Part shown: one piece after another, positions 1-11,054 of the stretch
Layout of the letters: each line of letters begins with the position of its first letter
Numbering within the stretch: the first letter of the stretch is position 1
From: Paralithodes platypus
Lineage: Eukaryota; Arthropoda; Malacostraca; Decapoda; Lithodidae
Length of the DNA stretch: 64,000 nucleotides
NCBI GenBank assembly: GCA_032716605.1
Contig: CM064505.1
Coordinates: 44,731,464-44,795,463, forward strand
Reading direction: 5' to 3'
The notes under the pieces: model-generated
The model's database searches: none
What the model was told of the DNA's origin: nothing
The model's input: only the letters and a program-made list of their open reading frames with translations
Program-made: the position numbers and the translations under genes

Positions 1-20
1 TTTAGGCATTAGGCCTATTT

Positions 21-140
21 CTTTTCCATGTGCGTTTATTTGAACTTACTGTATACTGTATGAACATGGAAGATTGATAATAGAATTTCCATGTGCGTTT
101 ATTTGAACTTATATGAACATTGAAGATCGATAATAGAAGT
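21..140. repeat. Imperfect tandem duplication, ~60-70 bp unit
   Basis: Two adjacent units each begin with TTTCCATGTGCGTTTATTTG and end with a 'gaagat-gataatagaa' block. No coding potential is convincing on either strand in the first 300 bases. Confidence 0.6.
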
Positions 141-304
141 TGGGACAGCAATTGGGTGTCGGAAAACTTATATTTTCGGTGCCCAGCCGTATTTTGGGTA
201 GGCCAACCGAGAGACAAACATCTTCCCCCTGCAACATCTCGCAAGCATGTAATATGAAGAAAGTTAATAAAAATAAATGAAACTGCCATCGTTCAAAGAA
301 CAAA

Positions 305-745
305 CGGCAAGAATGTTAAGAGCGGGCGTACCGCCATCATTGTTTACACTACGTGTAGTGGCGTCGGACCTTTGCCATCATGTTCCCGTCTATTTTGACT
401 GCCTTTGGATACAATAATATGTTCAGGGCCCTCACCCCCCCCATGACATATTGTCATCATCATATATATTGCCAGCAGGGGGCAAATAACCGAGAGAAAA
501 AAATCGCCGTCAAAATAGACGCAAACTTGAACCACGGCGATCGACAAATGTAAACATGACGGCGGCGGGGGAGGCGTCGAACGCTTGCAGTAAAGTTCCC
601 ATCTATTTTGAATGCCATTGGATACAATAATAAAGCTCCCCCCCCCCCCCCCCCCCATGACATATTGTCATCTAGACGCGAAGTTAACCGCGGCGATCGC
701 CCTATGTAAACATGACGACCGTACACCCGGTAACTACTGTACATC
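305..745. repeat. Dispersed repeat with internal ~214-bp duplication
   Basis: Two related blocks (about 380-455 and 594-674) share the 'gttccc-tctatttt-a-tgcc' opening and the 'atgacatattgtcatc' ending, with C-rich homopolymers (notably 637-656) between. The same sequence recurs in opposite orientation at about 13690-13740 and 14225-14435, so this is a dispersed family. Type unknown; no ORF with recognisable similarity. Confidence 0.55.
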
Positions 746-1596
746 CGTCCCGAACAAACTACTAGATACGAGAGTGCGCCAACAACAACAGCTGAGCGGC
801 GGCGGAGGAGGGTGGCACGGAGTAGGGAAGGGGGTGGTGGGGAATACGAAAAACAGCATATTTACACCACTCTTCAACCACAATCCGGGTATTGTGGAGT
901 AAATTCGCGTTTTAGGACTTCGAGTACCTTTTGGACCCCTCGACGCGGATTAAGGTAAACGCGGACAGAGGATACGTGTATTGGGGGGGGGGGGGGACTG
1001 ACTGTACAGTAGTACGAAAATGAGCGAAAATAACGAAAAGTAGCGAAATGCTAAGCTAACTTTAACGATTTCTGAATGGTTCAGTATAGAGTCAAAATGC
1101 CGACCCGTGAGACACAATGCCGATACCAAAATACCGGTCCCAGCATTCTGACACACTGGCATTAGGCTATGACTAGCCGGGGTAGGGTCAACTCTGCCCA
1201 CCCGCAACCAAGTTGGCCCACCAACTTGGCCCGTCCATTCAAGACGTAATGCCGACGCTGGTGGCGAGTCAAAATACCGGCGTCAGCATTTTGGTACGCC
1301 AGCATTATGACCAGACACCGCCTATAGCCTAGGCTAGTAAACAGTAGGAAGTCTCCTTGAATGCTACCTATAATAGTTCTAAGATCATAGCAAGTGTAGA
1401 GTACAGTGTAGGGCAAAACAACTATAGTTTGTTGAGTTTAATGTAGAAATAGTAGAATAGCAGGTTTAGCGGGCTCCCAACTCTGGCCCTGGGACAGCAG
1501 CCAATTTCAGATTTCAGGACCAATATTTTTTCCGAAATTAGTGTTCGGGATCACAAAGAAAATGGGCAAATTTTGGCACACTGGTCCTAATGGTGT
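746..1596. other. No gene seen
   Basis: Non-coding sequence with a G homopolymer near 985-996 and a short hairpin around 1208-1230 (arms built on CCAAGTTGG/CCAACTTGG). Repeated 'caaaatgccg/caaaataccgg' phrases between 1090 and 1300 suggest a degenerate local repeat. Confidence 0.5.
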
Positions 1597-1705
1597 TAGT
1601 GAGCTGGGCTTATAATTAGAACATAAGAAAATGGGAGTCTGCAAAAGCTGATCGGCCCACACAAGGCAGATCCCTGTGACACCCAACCCCAATTACATAA
1701 GAACA
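1597..1705 (-). mobile_element. CR1-like LINE 3'UTR fragment, reverse orientation
   Basis: Read on the minus strand this matches the 3' untranslated end of the CR1-like copies at 3790-3910 and 11160-11285, including the 'cagggatctgcctt' block and the 'gcagactcccattttcttatg' block. It lies directly upstream of, and opposite to, the CR1-like copy that starts at about 1706. It is non-coding and too short for more than family assignment. Confidence 0.7.
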
Positions 1706-3910
1706 TAAGGTGGTCAATATTGGTAGATACATACGATAATTTTATCAAGTCAGTATTCAATGCACAAAATAAATACATCCCCAAAAGAAAATTTAGATCA
1801 ACACAGAACCAACCCAAATGGATGAATAATAGACTATTAGATCTTCTAGGACAAAAGAGAGGAATATATAGAAAAATTAGAAAAGGCGAAATTCACCTAC
1901 TTGCTTACTATCAGAATCTATTAAGACAGGTAAAAAAGGATATTAGGAAAGAAAAAAGAAATGAAATTAAGGTTGCCAATGACTTAAAAAATAATCCTAA
2001 AGCTTTTTACCAACTATATAAATCCAAGGTTAGAGATGTAATTGGTCCCCTTAAAACTTCGATAGGAGAAATGACAGAAAATTATTTAGAAATGTGCAGT
2101 ACATTAAATAGTCAATTTCTTTCCGTTTTCACTAATGAAAATTTGGCACAGTTTCCAGAAGTCCGTAAGGTATATAGCGATAGTATAGAAAATAGGTTAA
2201 GTACGGTTACTATAAGTAGAAATGTGCTTAAGGAAATTGACAGACTGAAACCTCATAAATCGCCTGGTCCTGATGAGGTATATGCTAGAGTATTAAAAGA
2301 ATGTAGGGATGAGTTAAGTTACCCATTAACATTTTTATTTAACAAGTCATTGGAGACAGGTATAGTTCCAGAAGCTTGGAAGCTTGCAAACGTAGTTCCG
2401 ATCTTCAAAAAAGGTGACAAATCAATAGCATCCAATTACCGTCCCATTAGTCTTACATCAATCATAGGAAAGCTACTAGAGTCAATTATTGCTAGTAAAA
2501 TTAGAAACCACTTAGATACATTTAATTTAATAAATTCTTCTCAGCATGGATTCACTCAGGGACGTTCTTGCCTTACTAATTTGCGTAGTTTTTTCTCAGA
2601 GGTATATGAAGCAGTAGATAATGACAAGTCATATGATATAATATATTTAGATTTCAGTAAAGCTTTCGACAGAGTCCCCCATGAGAGATTGATGAGAAAG
2701 GTTGAGGCGCATGGAATAGGTGGGGCGTTGTTGGGATGGATTAGGTCATGGCTAATTGGTAGGAAGCAGAGTCAGTATAAATGGTACGAAGTCAGAATGG
2801 GGAGCAGTCAAAAGTGGTGTCCCCCAGGGATCTGTATTAGGTCCTCTGTTGTTTGTTATATACATAAATGACCTTGATTTAGGTATAACTAGTAGGATAA
2901 GTAAATTTGCAGACGATACCAAAATGGGGAGAACAATTGATTCAGATAGAGATATAGAGTGCCTCCAAAGGGATCTAGATACCTTACACGAATGGTCAGT
3001 AAATTGGCAGATGAAGTTTAACATTGACAAATGCAAGGTATTAAAGATAGGGAAGATGCATACAAATGTTAAATATAAACTAGCTAATGTGGAATTAGAA
3101 AACTCGAATTGTGAGAAAGATCTAGGTGTGTTTGTTAGCAATGATTTGAAGCCTAGACAACAGTGTATAAGCGTTCGAAACAAGGCAAACAGGATTCTCG
3201 GGTTCATCTCAAGGAGTGTGAGTAACAGAACTGCTGATGTTATCTTAAAACTTTACTTGTCATTAGTGAGACCCCATATGGATTATGCTGTTCAATTTTG
3301 GTGTCCTTATTACAGAATGGACATAGATTCATTGGAGAGAGTACAACGTAGAATGACAAAAATGATCCATAATATTAGAAATCTTCCGTATAAAGAAAGG
3401 TTGAAGAAATTAGGCTTACATTCGTTAGAGAGATGCAGAGTTAGAGGGGATATGATAGAGGTGTTCAAGTGGGATTAACAAAGGGGACATGACAAATGTA
3501 CTAAAGCTCAGTGATAGCGAAAGAACTCGTACCAATGGTTTCAAATTAGATAAATTTAGTTTCAGAAAAGATATAGACAAATATTGGTTTGGTAACAGAG
3601 TTGTAGATGGGTGGAATGGACTACCAAGTGCTATAGTGGGATTAAAAACGATAGGGAGTTTTAAGATAAAATTGGATAAGCATATGGACGAGAAGGGTTG
3701 GGTGTGAAGGGGGATCAGCAGGGTTGGGCCAATCAGCGCTCTGCAGACCCCCGTAATCCTGCGTTAATCTCTAACCATTTTGGTAAGATAATCCTCAGGG
3801 TATTAGAGTGTTGAGCCTATAATTGGGCTTGTGTGGGACAGGGATCTGCCTTGCTTAGGCCAATCGGCTTTCTGCAGACTCCCATTTTCTTATGTTCTTA
3901 TGTTCTTATA
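1706..3910 (+). mobile_element. CR1-like non-LTR retrotransposon, 5'-truncated (copy 1)
   Basis: The copy covers the linker, reverse transcriptase and C-terminal part of ORF2 plus the 3'UTR. It ends in an 8-bp tandem tail, (TTCTTATG)n, at about 3888-3908. Short octamer tails of this kind are typical of CR1 elements. The endonuclease domain is absent, as expected of a 5'-truncated insertion. The 9340-11285 copy is close enough to locate each break. CR1-clade placement rests on RT similarity and tail type, not on a phylogeny. Confidence 0.85.
1720..3707 (+). pseudogene. CR1-like ORF2 reverse transcriptase, frameshifted
   Basis: The reading frame runs 1720 to about 2765, shifts, continues to 3478, shifts again and ends at 3707. 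Visible RT motifs, in order, are KSPGPDEV, NYRPISLTS, QHGFTQGRSC, YLDFSKAFDRVPH, GVPQGSVLGPLLF and the catalytic FADDTK. The first break is a 2-base loss near 2770 and the second an 8-base loss near 3470; the second copy keeps both stretches. The protein would have made cDNA by target-primed reverse transcription. It cannot be made from this copy without recoding, and no endonuclease domain precedes it. Confidence 0.85.
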
Positions 3911-4973
3911 TATCCTACAGGAGACGCAACAATATAGGTAGCAAATTTCTAATGGTAGTTTTGGGTTCCTATCATCATATGCTTCATTTCTATATAGGCT
4001 AGGCTACTTTTGGTAAGAGTTTATCACAAACCAGTGACGGGCCCCATCGATGATTATTAGTGTGTTATCACTTTCATGAACGATACTTTGTTGGTGTGTA
4101 CTTACCGTCGCAAATTCGCTATAAGTGAAATACGAAAACTGTAAGAAATACCTCCCTGTCGATGGCCGCGGCGCAATAGTACACAATGGCCGTCGTTCGG
4201 GAGCTCTTACCCTTAATCTTTCAGTCGAACATCACTACACCTAGCGGTCTTTTTAGGAATCATGAACCAATCACAGCCTTCCATCAAATTATCAACCAAT
4301 CACACAGTCTTTCAGTCATCACGTCACGCCCCTCGCCGGGCGGGCTCAGTTTGAAGATGGAACCCTAACATGGAGGTCGTGGTGGTATGTGCTACGAGTT
4401 TTTCAGGTAATTTGTTGTACTTTGGTATTTTTATTTACCGGATCAGTCTGAAGATTTTTTTTCTTTGATATACAGTGTTGTTTAATACCAAGGACTGTCG
4501 CATTTTACTATTTTCCCATTAGACCTATCCAACAATCTTAAGACACGGCCCCCGATACTGAAGATCAGGGAAATTGCTGGGTAAAAGGCGTAAATAGGGT
4601 ACGATGGCCAATGCAGACACAAAAATGGGTACTTATTTTTGTTGTCGAGTTGCTTCTGTCAGCCTATAACAGATTGGAAACTGAGGTAAATTGATACGGT
4701 GTGACAGTCACGAGTTTTAGCATGTGTGTTTTTTTTTTGCATTTTTTCTTTGATAGGCCTACAGTATAGGCTACAGTGTTGTTTTATACCAAGGACTGCA
4801 GCAAATAAGTATTTACCCATTATCCAACAATCTAAAAACACGGCCCCCACTAGTGGGGAGGGCTATGAAGATCAGGGAAATTGCGGGGTAAAAGGGTAAA
4901 AATAGGGGGCATTTTTCAAAGTAAAAAAAAACAGTAATTGAATTTTGAAAGTTGGCTCGAGTTTTCATGTCCA
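3911..4973. other. Non-coding; contains a dispersed ~100-bp repeat
   Basis: No gene recognised. The segments at about 4396-4515 and 4730-4815 resemble each other and 9072-9165; all carry 'tttctttgata-acagtgttgttt-atacc-aggac'. This is an unclassified dispersed repeat. Confidence 0.5.
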
Positions 4974-5208
4974 TTAACCCCTTCAGACTCATATGATGCA
5001 GAGGTTGCCAGATTAGCAATAAGAAATAGAGTTCTCTCACTCTTATAATTACCTCTCCAAAATTAGTTTTCTGCCCACAGCTAACTCAAAGACAACTGCA
5101 GAGGTTGAAGTAACTAAACTAAAGGTTTTTAAATAACCCTGATGGTAACAAAGGCTTTAAAGTATCCCTAATAGGCTCAAAATTGCGTCATATGTCGGAG
5201 AGGGTTAA
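4974..5208. mobile_element. TTAA-flanked MITE, family A (copy 1)
   Basis: TTAA stands at both ends (4974-4977 and 5205-5208), with ~25-bp imperfect terminal inverted repeats beginning TTAACCC and ending in the 'TATGACGC' block. The element is 235 bp and non-coding. Near-identical copies lie at 20954-21188, 23035-23269 and 56825-57059. TTAA target duplication with CCC/GGG termini is the piggyBac signature, so it was probably moved by a piggyBac-type transposase. Confidence 0.85.
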
Positions 5209-5222
5209 ACCCCAAAATTTGA

Positions 5223-5261
5223 AAACCCGAGCCAACATTTGCCAAAACTTGGCTCGGGTTT
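5223..5261. other. Perfect 13-bp stem hairpin
   Basis: AAACCCGAGCCAA and TTGGCTCGGGTTT are separated by 13 bases directly after MITE A1. A related half-site (GTTGGCTCGAGTTTT) precedes the MITE at about 4950. Role unknown. Confidence 0.6.
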
Positions 5262-5915
5262 AGCGATTTTTTGAAGTAAAAAAACACAGTAACCTAACTT
5301 AGAACGTTGGATACAAGAATAACCCTTACCTACCAGCTAGTATGTGTCCCTAGTTTATCACATACCTACCAGCTGATCCCTTGTCATGAACCTAACTAAG
5401 AAACCTAACCTAACCTAAAAGTAATACGTGGATAGCGGGAAAAGTGTAATCCGGCAAGAACATAAACAAAGTGACAGTGGCTTCGTGCAGTGGGGACTCT
5501 GAAAATGTTATAGGGGAGGGAAAATAAAATGTACGCAATTACCAAAGCAGCACTGGATCGCGCAACTGTAAGGTCCCCCGAGTAAGGTAGGAGGGGAAAA
5601 AAAATCTATAAAGCAGAAATTCCGTAAAACAGGACTTGATATATCCCTTATAATACATTTGCGAAGGGAAGAACATATATAGGACTGAAGACTATTATAT
5701 AACATACCTATAGGCTACACAAACATCGATGGGGCTTGTAACTGTCACACCGTAAATTCTTTCCGAAACTGAGAGTAGGGGGGATAAATGCAAAATGTTT
5801 ATATTTTTAAGGAATATCAACAAAAATATTGTACCTGTTCTTATTGACGAGGGAGAAGACAAATAAGACATGCGTCTCCTTTTTATCACAAAACCCTAAT
5901 GAGACGCAGAAGTGT
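5262..5915. other. No gene seen
   Basis: AT-rich non-coding DNA with a short CCTAA run at about 5405-5420. No ORF with recognisable similarity. Confidence 0.45.
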
Positions 5916-6112
5916 TTAACCCCTCCAACCCGGAAGGGCTCTTCAACGCCCATAACAAACTCGGCCCGCGCAACCCGGAAGGGCTCTTGAACGCCCATTG
6001 CTTGCGTGAGTGCTTTCGAATGCCGCGCGTAAATTTTTGGTATCGTGGGACGGTAGGTGGCGCCACCAGGCGTAAACTACGCCACAACAACAGTATCTAC
6101 CCCGACGCCATC

Positions 6113-6448
6113 ATGGACAGTACGCCAAATAGTGATTCCGCTGTGTCCGATACCGTGCTTCCTACGACGCCCGTGCTAGTTCGTCGCGCCTTACCCCGAC
6201 GCCATCGCCTAAATGTGTTATCTCCCGGAGGTATTGAGACGACATTGAGACTATATGAGCGTGCTGATGCCAAGTATATTGTTGATGATATAGTCAGTGA
6301 CGACTCCAGTAATTATAAGTCGAGTGATTATGGCCATGAGAGTGAGAAAGAAGAGCAATTCCTGGGATTTGCGAGAGAACATGACAGTGATGAGAGTGAT
6401 GAAGGTGATGTACCAGTTGTTGAGGAAGCTGGTTTACCTAAAGACTGA
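6113..6448 (+). CDS. Acidic N-terminal ORF of piggyBac-like element
   Basis: This 111-residue ORF starts at an ATG in good Kozak context (GCCATCATGG). The frame is open further upstream, but those codons overlap the terminal repeats, so I prefer this start. The C-terminal half is rich in Asp, Glu and Ser (IVDDIVSDDSSN, HDSDESDEGD), as in the acidic N-terminal segments of many piggyBac-like transposases. It may be a separate product or a 5' part joined to the 6626-8710 frame by splicing or a lost frame; the sequence does not decide. No domain is recognised. Confidence 0.45.
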   Translation: MDSTPNSDSAVSDTVLPTTPVLVRRALPRRHRLNVLSPGGIETTLRLYERADAKYIVDDIVSDDSSNYKSSDYGHESEKEEQFLGFAREHDSDESDEGDVPVVEEAGLPKD

Positions 6449-6625
6449 ACTTGAGTGAGTGGGAGAGTTCAAGGTCACTCACCAAATTTCGCAGTGACAC
6501 GACGCCAAGCCCTTCCCCAGGTAAATCGCCTTTCAAGCTACTTATATAAGCAGAAAATACTTGAGAAGGTGGCCGCGGCAGCTAGGGAACAAGCCAAAAT
6601 AATTGGTGAGAGGATGAGGCTGTGA

Positions 6626-8710
6626 GTGAGGGTGAGCGTGGTGACCCTTCTCGCCCGCCATCGTCTCCCTTATCTACCCACGCCACCCAAGATGCCCCGC
6701 ATTCTTCCCCACCACCCCCACCACTGCCAAGGGTTGAGGACCCCCCACTTTCGGCCTATTTGCCTCCTAGGTCCCCCGACAGGAGACATACTGCTGCCGA
6801 AAAGGGGAAAGGCAGGAAATATACCAAAAAAATTAAGAAAAGTAAGAGTTTTGTTCGAGGCTCCCGCGGCGTCCACCCCTGCCGGCCCCAGCCATACGCC
6901 CACGCAACTTTCCCCACGGTCCTCCCCACCTCTCCCGCCTTCAACATGTCTTCCTGAAGAAGTCTTTGAGCTCGCATCACCAATACCTGGGCCTAGTGAC
7001 AGTGAAGCATTGCTTTCTGTCACTCGTCGCAGGCCAAGGAGCCCAGGACCTCGGGGGGACACAGCCTCACCTGCCACTCCTTCCCCACCTCGCCCACGCA
7101 TCACTGGTTCCCCGCCAGATTATGTGGGGGCCACTGATGATGAAGGGCACCTCTCTGAAGACTCTGGCCATGATTACATAGGTCCACCGTCAGGGCAAGA
7201 TGACCACTCTGACGATGACTATATGGACATCGACGACCCTCGACCCATCTGCTTGGCCCGGCGTCGTGCTGGCCGACGCCCTCGCCGCCCTAGGGCGCGC
7301 GCCTCCCGAGTTGGCCGTGGGCGTGCTGGGCCACCAGCTGGAGTTCCTCGTCAGCGTAGACAAGACCCATTCTACGTTTTTCAGTGGCAAGACGTAGTTG
7401 ATGGGGATGGATACAACCCTGATGTGCCAGCTTTTGATGAGGTACTGGAGGGTTCAGGCATTACCCCCAATTTTCCTGCAGGCCCCAATGCTCCACCACA
7501 CGAACTATTTGAGGCCTTCTTTGATGAGGAGGTGGTAGGCTATGTTGTCAAAGAGACAAATAAGCAGCACCAATTCCAGGTCCACTTTTTGGGCAAGGTG
7601 ACCAAGGGCCACATGAGGCAGTGGACCCCAGTGACTCATAAAGAGTTCATGGTGTTCCTGGCACTCACCATGCTAATGCCTTATGTCAAGAAGCATAGGT
7701 TGCCTGACTATTGGATCACCAATGATCTGATATCCACCCCTGCCTTCGGGAAATATATGTCTCGCGACCGGTACCTTGATCTCCTCGCAGCGCTCCATCT
7801 TGTCACCAACCTTGACGTCCACCTCCCAGACAAGCTGTGGAAGATTAGGACGTTGTACGAGATGATGCGAGAACGCTTCACCTCCTACTTCAAGCTCTTC
7901 CGCAAGGTCGTCATTGACGAGTCTCTTGTGCTGTTCCGGGGAAAACTCAGCTTCCGGCAGTACATCCCCTCAAAAAGACATCGCTTTGGCATAAAATTCT
8001 TTGTGCTGTGCGACTGCCAAACTGGCTATGTCCTGGACTTCCTGGTCTACAGCGGGAAGGAAGGGGACTTGCTTGTGGACCCCCTCATTGGCTTTGGCGG
8101 AGCAGTGGTGCAAGCCATGATGGACCGCTACTTTCATAAGAACCACGTCCTCTACACGGACAATTATTACACGTCCCCCACTCTCTCACAGTACCTGCAT
8201 GAGCGCAAGACGGGGACTGTAGGCACAGTACGAGGGAAAAGGAAGGGCATGCCACCTTTCCCTCCAAAGACCAAAAAAGGTGATGTGTTCAAGAAGAAGT
8301 CGGGGCCCATTCTGGCTATCCACTGGCACGACCAGCGGAAGGTCAACCTCCTGACCACAATCCACAAGGGGGAAATGGTGGAGACTGGCAAGGTGGATCG
8401 CCGCACCCAGGCCAGGGTGACCAAGCCCGATGCTGTCCTGGACTACAACATCAACATGAGGCTGGTGGACAAGTCCGACATGCAGATAGGCTTCATTGAC
8501 TGCCTGTGTACCTCGTGCAGATGGTACAAAAAGTTCTTTCTGCATATGGTGGACATGTCAGTTCTGAATGCCTACAATATATACAAGCTTCGGAATGTGA
8601 ACACACCCATGAAGTTCAATAGCCTGCGGAGGTTCCAAAAGCAGGTGTTGACGGAGCTCCTGGAGAAGAGGCTCATTATATGGACTGACGTGTATTTCTA
8701 CACCCGTTAA
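6626..8710 (+). CDS. piggyBac-like (PGBD4-type) transposase
   Basis: The 694-codon frame encodes a cut-and-paste transposase that targets TTAA. The conserved core starts near residue 245 (7360) and runs to the end. Residues 1-240 are low-complexity Pro/Arg/Asp-rich and uncertain. A second open frame at 6622-6957 has more natural-looking N-terminal sequence, so a frameshift near 6850-6950 is possible. Catalytic acidic residues are visible: D431 in VVIDESLVLFRG, D512 in LYTDNYYTSP and D615 in MRLVDKSDMQ, matching the DDD triad of piggyBac. The protein ends at FYTR with no Cys/His-rich C-terminal domain, which piggyBac itself carries. The core has no stop, so this copy is young or retained. Confidence 0.85.
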   Translation: MRVSVVTLLARHRLPYLPTPPKMPRILPHHPHHCQGLRTPHFRPICLLGPPTGDILLPKRGKAGNIPKKLRKVRVLFEAPAASTPAGPSHTPTQLSPRSSPPLPPSTCLPEEVFELASPIPGPSDSEALLSVTRRRPRSPGPRGDTASPATPSPPRPRITGSPPDYVGATDDEGHLSEDSGHDYIGPPSGQDDHSDDDYMDIDDPRPICLARRRAGRRPRRPRARASRVGRGRAGPPAGVPRQRRQDPFYVFQWQDVVDGDGYNPDVPAFDEVLEGSGITPNFPAGPNAPPHELFEAFFDEEVVGYVVKETNKQHQFQVHFLGKVTKGHMRQWTPVTHKEFMVFLALTMLMPYVKKHRLPDYWITNDLISTPAFGKYMSRDRYLDLLAALHLVTNLDVHLPDKLWKIRTLYEMMRERFTSYFKLFRKVVIDESLVLFRGKLSFRQYIPSKRHRFGIKFFVLCDCQTGYVLDFLVYSGKEGDLLVDPLIGFGGAVVQAMMDRYFHKNHVLYTDNYYTSPTLSQYLHERKTGTVGTVRGKRKGMPPFPPKTKKGDVFKKKSGPILAIHWHDQRKVNLLTTIHKGEMVETGKVDRRTQARVTKPDAVLDYNINMRLVDKSDMQIGFIDCLCTSCRWYKKFFLHMVDMSVLNAYNIYKLRNVNTPMKFNSLRRFQKQVLTELLEKRLIIWTDVYFYTR

Positions 8711-9339
8711 AATGTTGCGAGAATTTGTGACGTCACCGTCTAGACAGTGACGTACTCCCACAACAACCATTCATATACCATCATCGCTCGTGACGTCACA
8801 CCCAGTTTATTGACCAATAGAATATCAGTATACAACTCGACTCACCTCCACTCGTCGCCCACCAGCTGAGCTGGGAAATTGTAAAAGTGAGTCCACAGAG
8901 GCCCTCTAATTATTCATTTACCAAGTATATTGGTAAATCTACAGTTATACTACCCCTCCCCCACTACCTCCCCCCTTCAAAACACGCCTTTTAGCGTGTT
9001 TTTGGATGGTTCAGCAGACGCGGAAACTGGAAAAAAATTATTTTGATAAAAAATTATCACCAACCAGATAAGAGTTTTTCAGGTAATTTTTTTGTTGTTT
9101 TTAATGTTTTCTTTGATATACAGTGTTGTTTAATACCGAGGACCGTCGCATTTTAGTATTTGTAACATTAGCCTAACCTAACCTAACTTAACCTAACCGA
9201 AAAGTAACCTGTCTCCGCGACGGTCTAAACTCCCCCTCACGTTCCCTGTTTATGGGTGCGCGACGGTCTAAACCCTGCTCACGTTCCCTGTTTATGAGTT
9301 TGCGAAGGTTTGTAATACTTCAATGTATCTATTTCAAGT
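8711..9339. other. Non-coding; palindromes, short tandem repeat, CCTAA run
   Basis: No gene. GTGACGTCAC-type palindromes lie near 8727 and 8790. A hairpin AAACACGC-cttttA-GCGTGTTT sits at about 8984-9003. The dispersed repeat also seen at 4396-4515 occupies 9072-9165. CCTAA repeats occur at 9171-9200. A ~44-bp tandem duplication ('cgcgacggtctaaac ... gttccctgtttatg') occupies about 9216-9300. Confidence 0.5.
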
Positions 9340-9450
9340 TAATGTGCAGTAATGTGCAGTACATTAAATAAATGTGCAGTACATTAAATAAATGTGCAGT
9401 ACATTAAATAAATGTGCAGTACATTAAACAAATTTGCAGTACATTAAATA
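9340..9450 (+). repeat. 20-bp tandem array at the LINE 5' junction
   Basis: About five head-to-tail units of AATGTGCAGTACATTAAATA. The unit is an internal CR1-like ORF2 sequence: copy 1 carries it once, at about 2092-2110. The array therefore arose from the element itself at or after insertion. Confidence 0.85.
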
Positions 9451-11054
9451 GTCAGTTTCTACCCGTTTTCACTAATGAAAATTTGGCACAGATTCCAGAA
9501 GTCCGTAAGGTATATAGCGATAGTATAGAAAATAGGTTAAGTACGGTTACTATAAGTAGAAATGATGTGCTTAAGGAAATTGACACTGAAACCTCAGAAA
9601 TCGCCTGGCCCCGATGAGGTATATGCCAGAGTATTAAAAGAATGCAGAGATGAGTTAAGTTACCCATTAACATTTCTTTTTAACAATTCATTAGAAACAG
9701 GTAGTTCCAGAAGCTTGGAAACTTGCAAATGTAGTTCCGATTTTCAAAAAAGGTGATAAATCAATAGCATCCAATTACCGTCCCATTAGTCTCACTTCAA
9801 TCATAGGAAAGCTACTAGTCAATTATTGCTAGAAAAATGAGAAACCACTTAGAAACATTTAACTTAATCAATTCTTCTCAGCATGGATTCACTCAGGGAC
9901 GTTCTTGCCTTACTAATTTGCTTAGTTTTTTCTCAGATGTATATGAAGCAGTAGATAATGACAAGGCATACGATATTATATATTTAGATTTCAGTAAAGC
10001 TTTCGACAGAGTCCCTCATGAGAGATTGATGAGAAAGGTTGAGGCACATGGAATAGGTGGGGCGTTGTTGGGATGGATTAGGTCATGGCTAATTGGTAGG
10101 AAACAGAGAGTCAGCATAAATGGTACCAAGTCAGAGTGGGGAGCAGTCAAAAGTGGTGTCCCCCAGGGATCGGTATTAGGTCCCCTGTTGTTTCTTATAT
10201 ACATAAATGACCTAGATTTAGGTATAACTAGTAGGATAAGTAAATTCGCAGACGATACTAAAATGGGGAGATCAATTGATTCAGATAGCGATATAGAGTG
10301 CCTCCAAAGGGATCTAGATACCTTACATGAATGGTCAGTAAATTGGCAGATGAAGTTTAACATTGACAAATGCAAGGTATTAAAGATAGGGAAGATGCAA
10401 ACAAATGTTAAATATAAACTAGCTAATTTAGAATTAGAAAATTCAGACTGCGAGAAAGATCTAGGTGTGTTTGTTAGCAATGATTTGAAGCCTAGAAAAC
10501 AGTGTATAGGCGTTCGTAATAAGGCAAACAGGATTCTCGGGTTCATCTCTAGGAGTGTGAGTAACAGAACTGCTGATGTTATCTTAAAACTTTACTTGTC
10601 ATTAATGAGACCCCATATGGATTATGCTGTCCAATTTTGGTGTCCTTAATACAGAATGGACATAGATTCATTGGAGAGAGTACAGCGTAGAATGACAAAA
10701 ATGATCCATAATATTAGAAATCTTCCGTATGAAGAAAGGTTGAAGAAATTAGGTTTACATTCGTTAGAGAGACGCAGAGTTAGAGGGGATATGATAGAGG
10801 TGTTCAAGTGGGTTAGTGGGATTAACAAAGGGGACATGACAAATGTACTAAAGCTCAGTGATAGCGAAAGAACTCGTACCAATGGTTTCAAATTAGATAA
10901 ATTTAGTTTCAGAAAAGATATAGGCAAATATTGGTTTGGTAACAGAGTTGTAGATGGGTGGAATGGACTACCAAGTGCTATAGTGGGATCTAAAACTGTA
11001 GGGAGCTTTAAGATAAAATTGGATAAGCATATGGACGAGAAGGGTTGGATGTGA
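9414..11054 (+). pseudogene. CR1-like ORF2 reverse transcriptase remnant
   Basis: RT motifs are spread over several frames: 9414-9617, 9562-9756, 9837-10649 and 10656-11054. The long middle frame holds QHGFTQGRSC, YLDFSKAFDRVPH, SGVPQGSVLGPLLF and FADDTK. A T-to-A change at about 10648 makes a stop (TAA) where copy 1 reads a Tyr codon (TAT) in CPYYRMD. Small deletions near 9590, 9705 and 9815 break the 5' part. This copy retains VSGINKG near residue 50 of the last frame, which copy 1 lost by an 8-base deletion. It is non-functional as it stands. Confidence 0.85.

Larger units (their letters stand above)
5916..8760 (+). mobile_element. piggyBac-like DNA transposon, 3' end not found
   Basis: The left end is TTAA at 5916-5919 followed by CCCCTCCAACCCGG. 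Two copies of the subterminal block CCGGAAGGGCTCTT-AACGCCCAT (about 5929-5955 and 5971-5998) probably serve as transposase binding sites. The transposase gene follows. The same terminal arrangement caps the MITE at 30954-31428, which is independent support. I could not find the matching right terminus (CCGGG..GGGTTAA) between 8710 and 9400, so the right end has been lost or diverged and the end coordinate is approximate. Confidence 0.8.
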
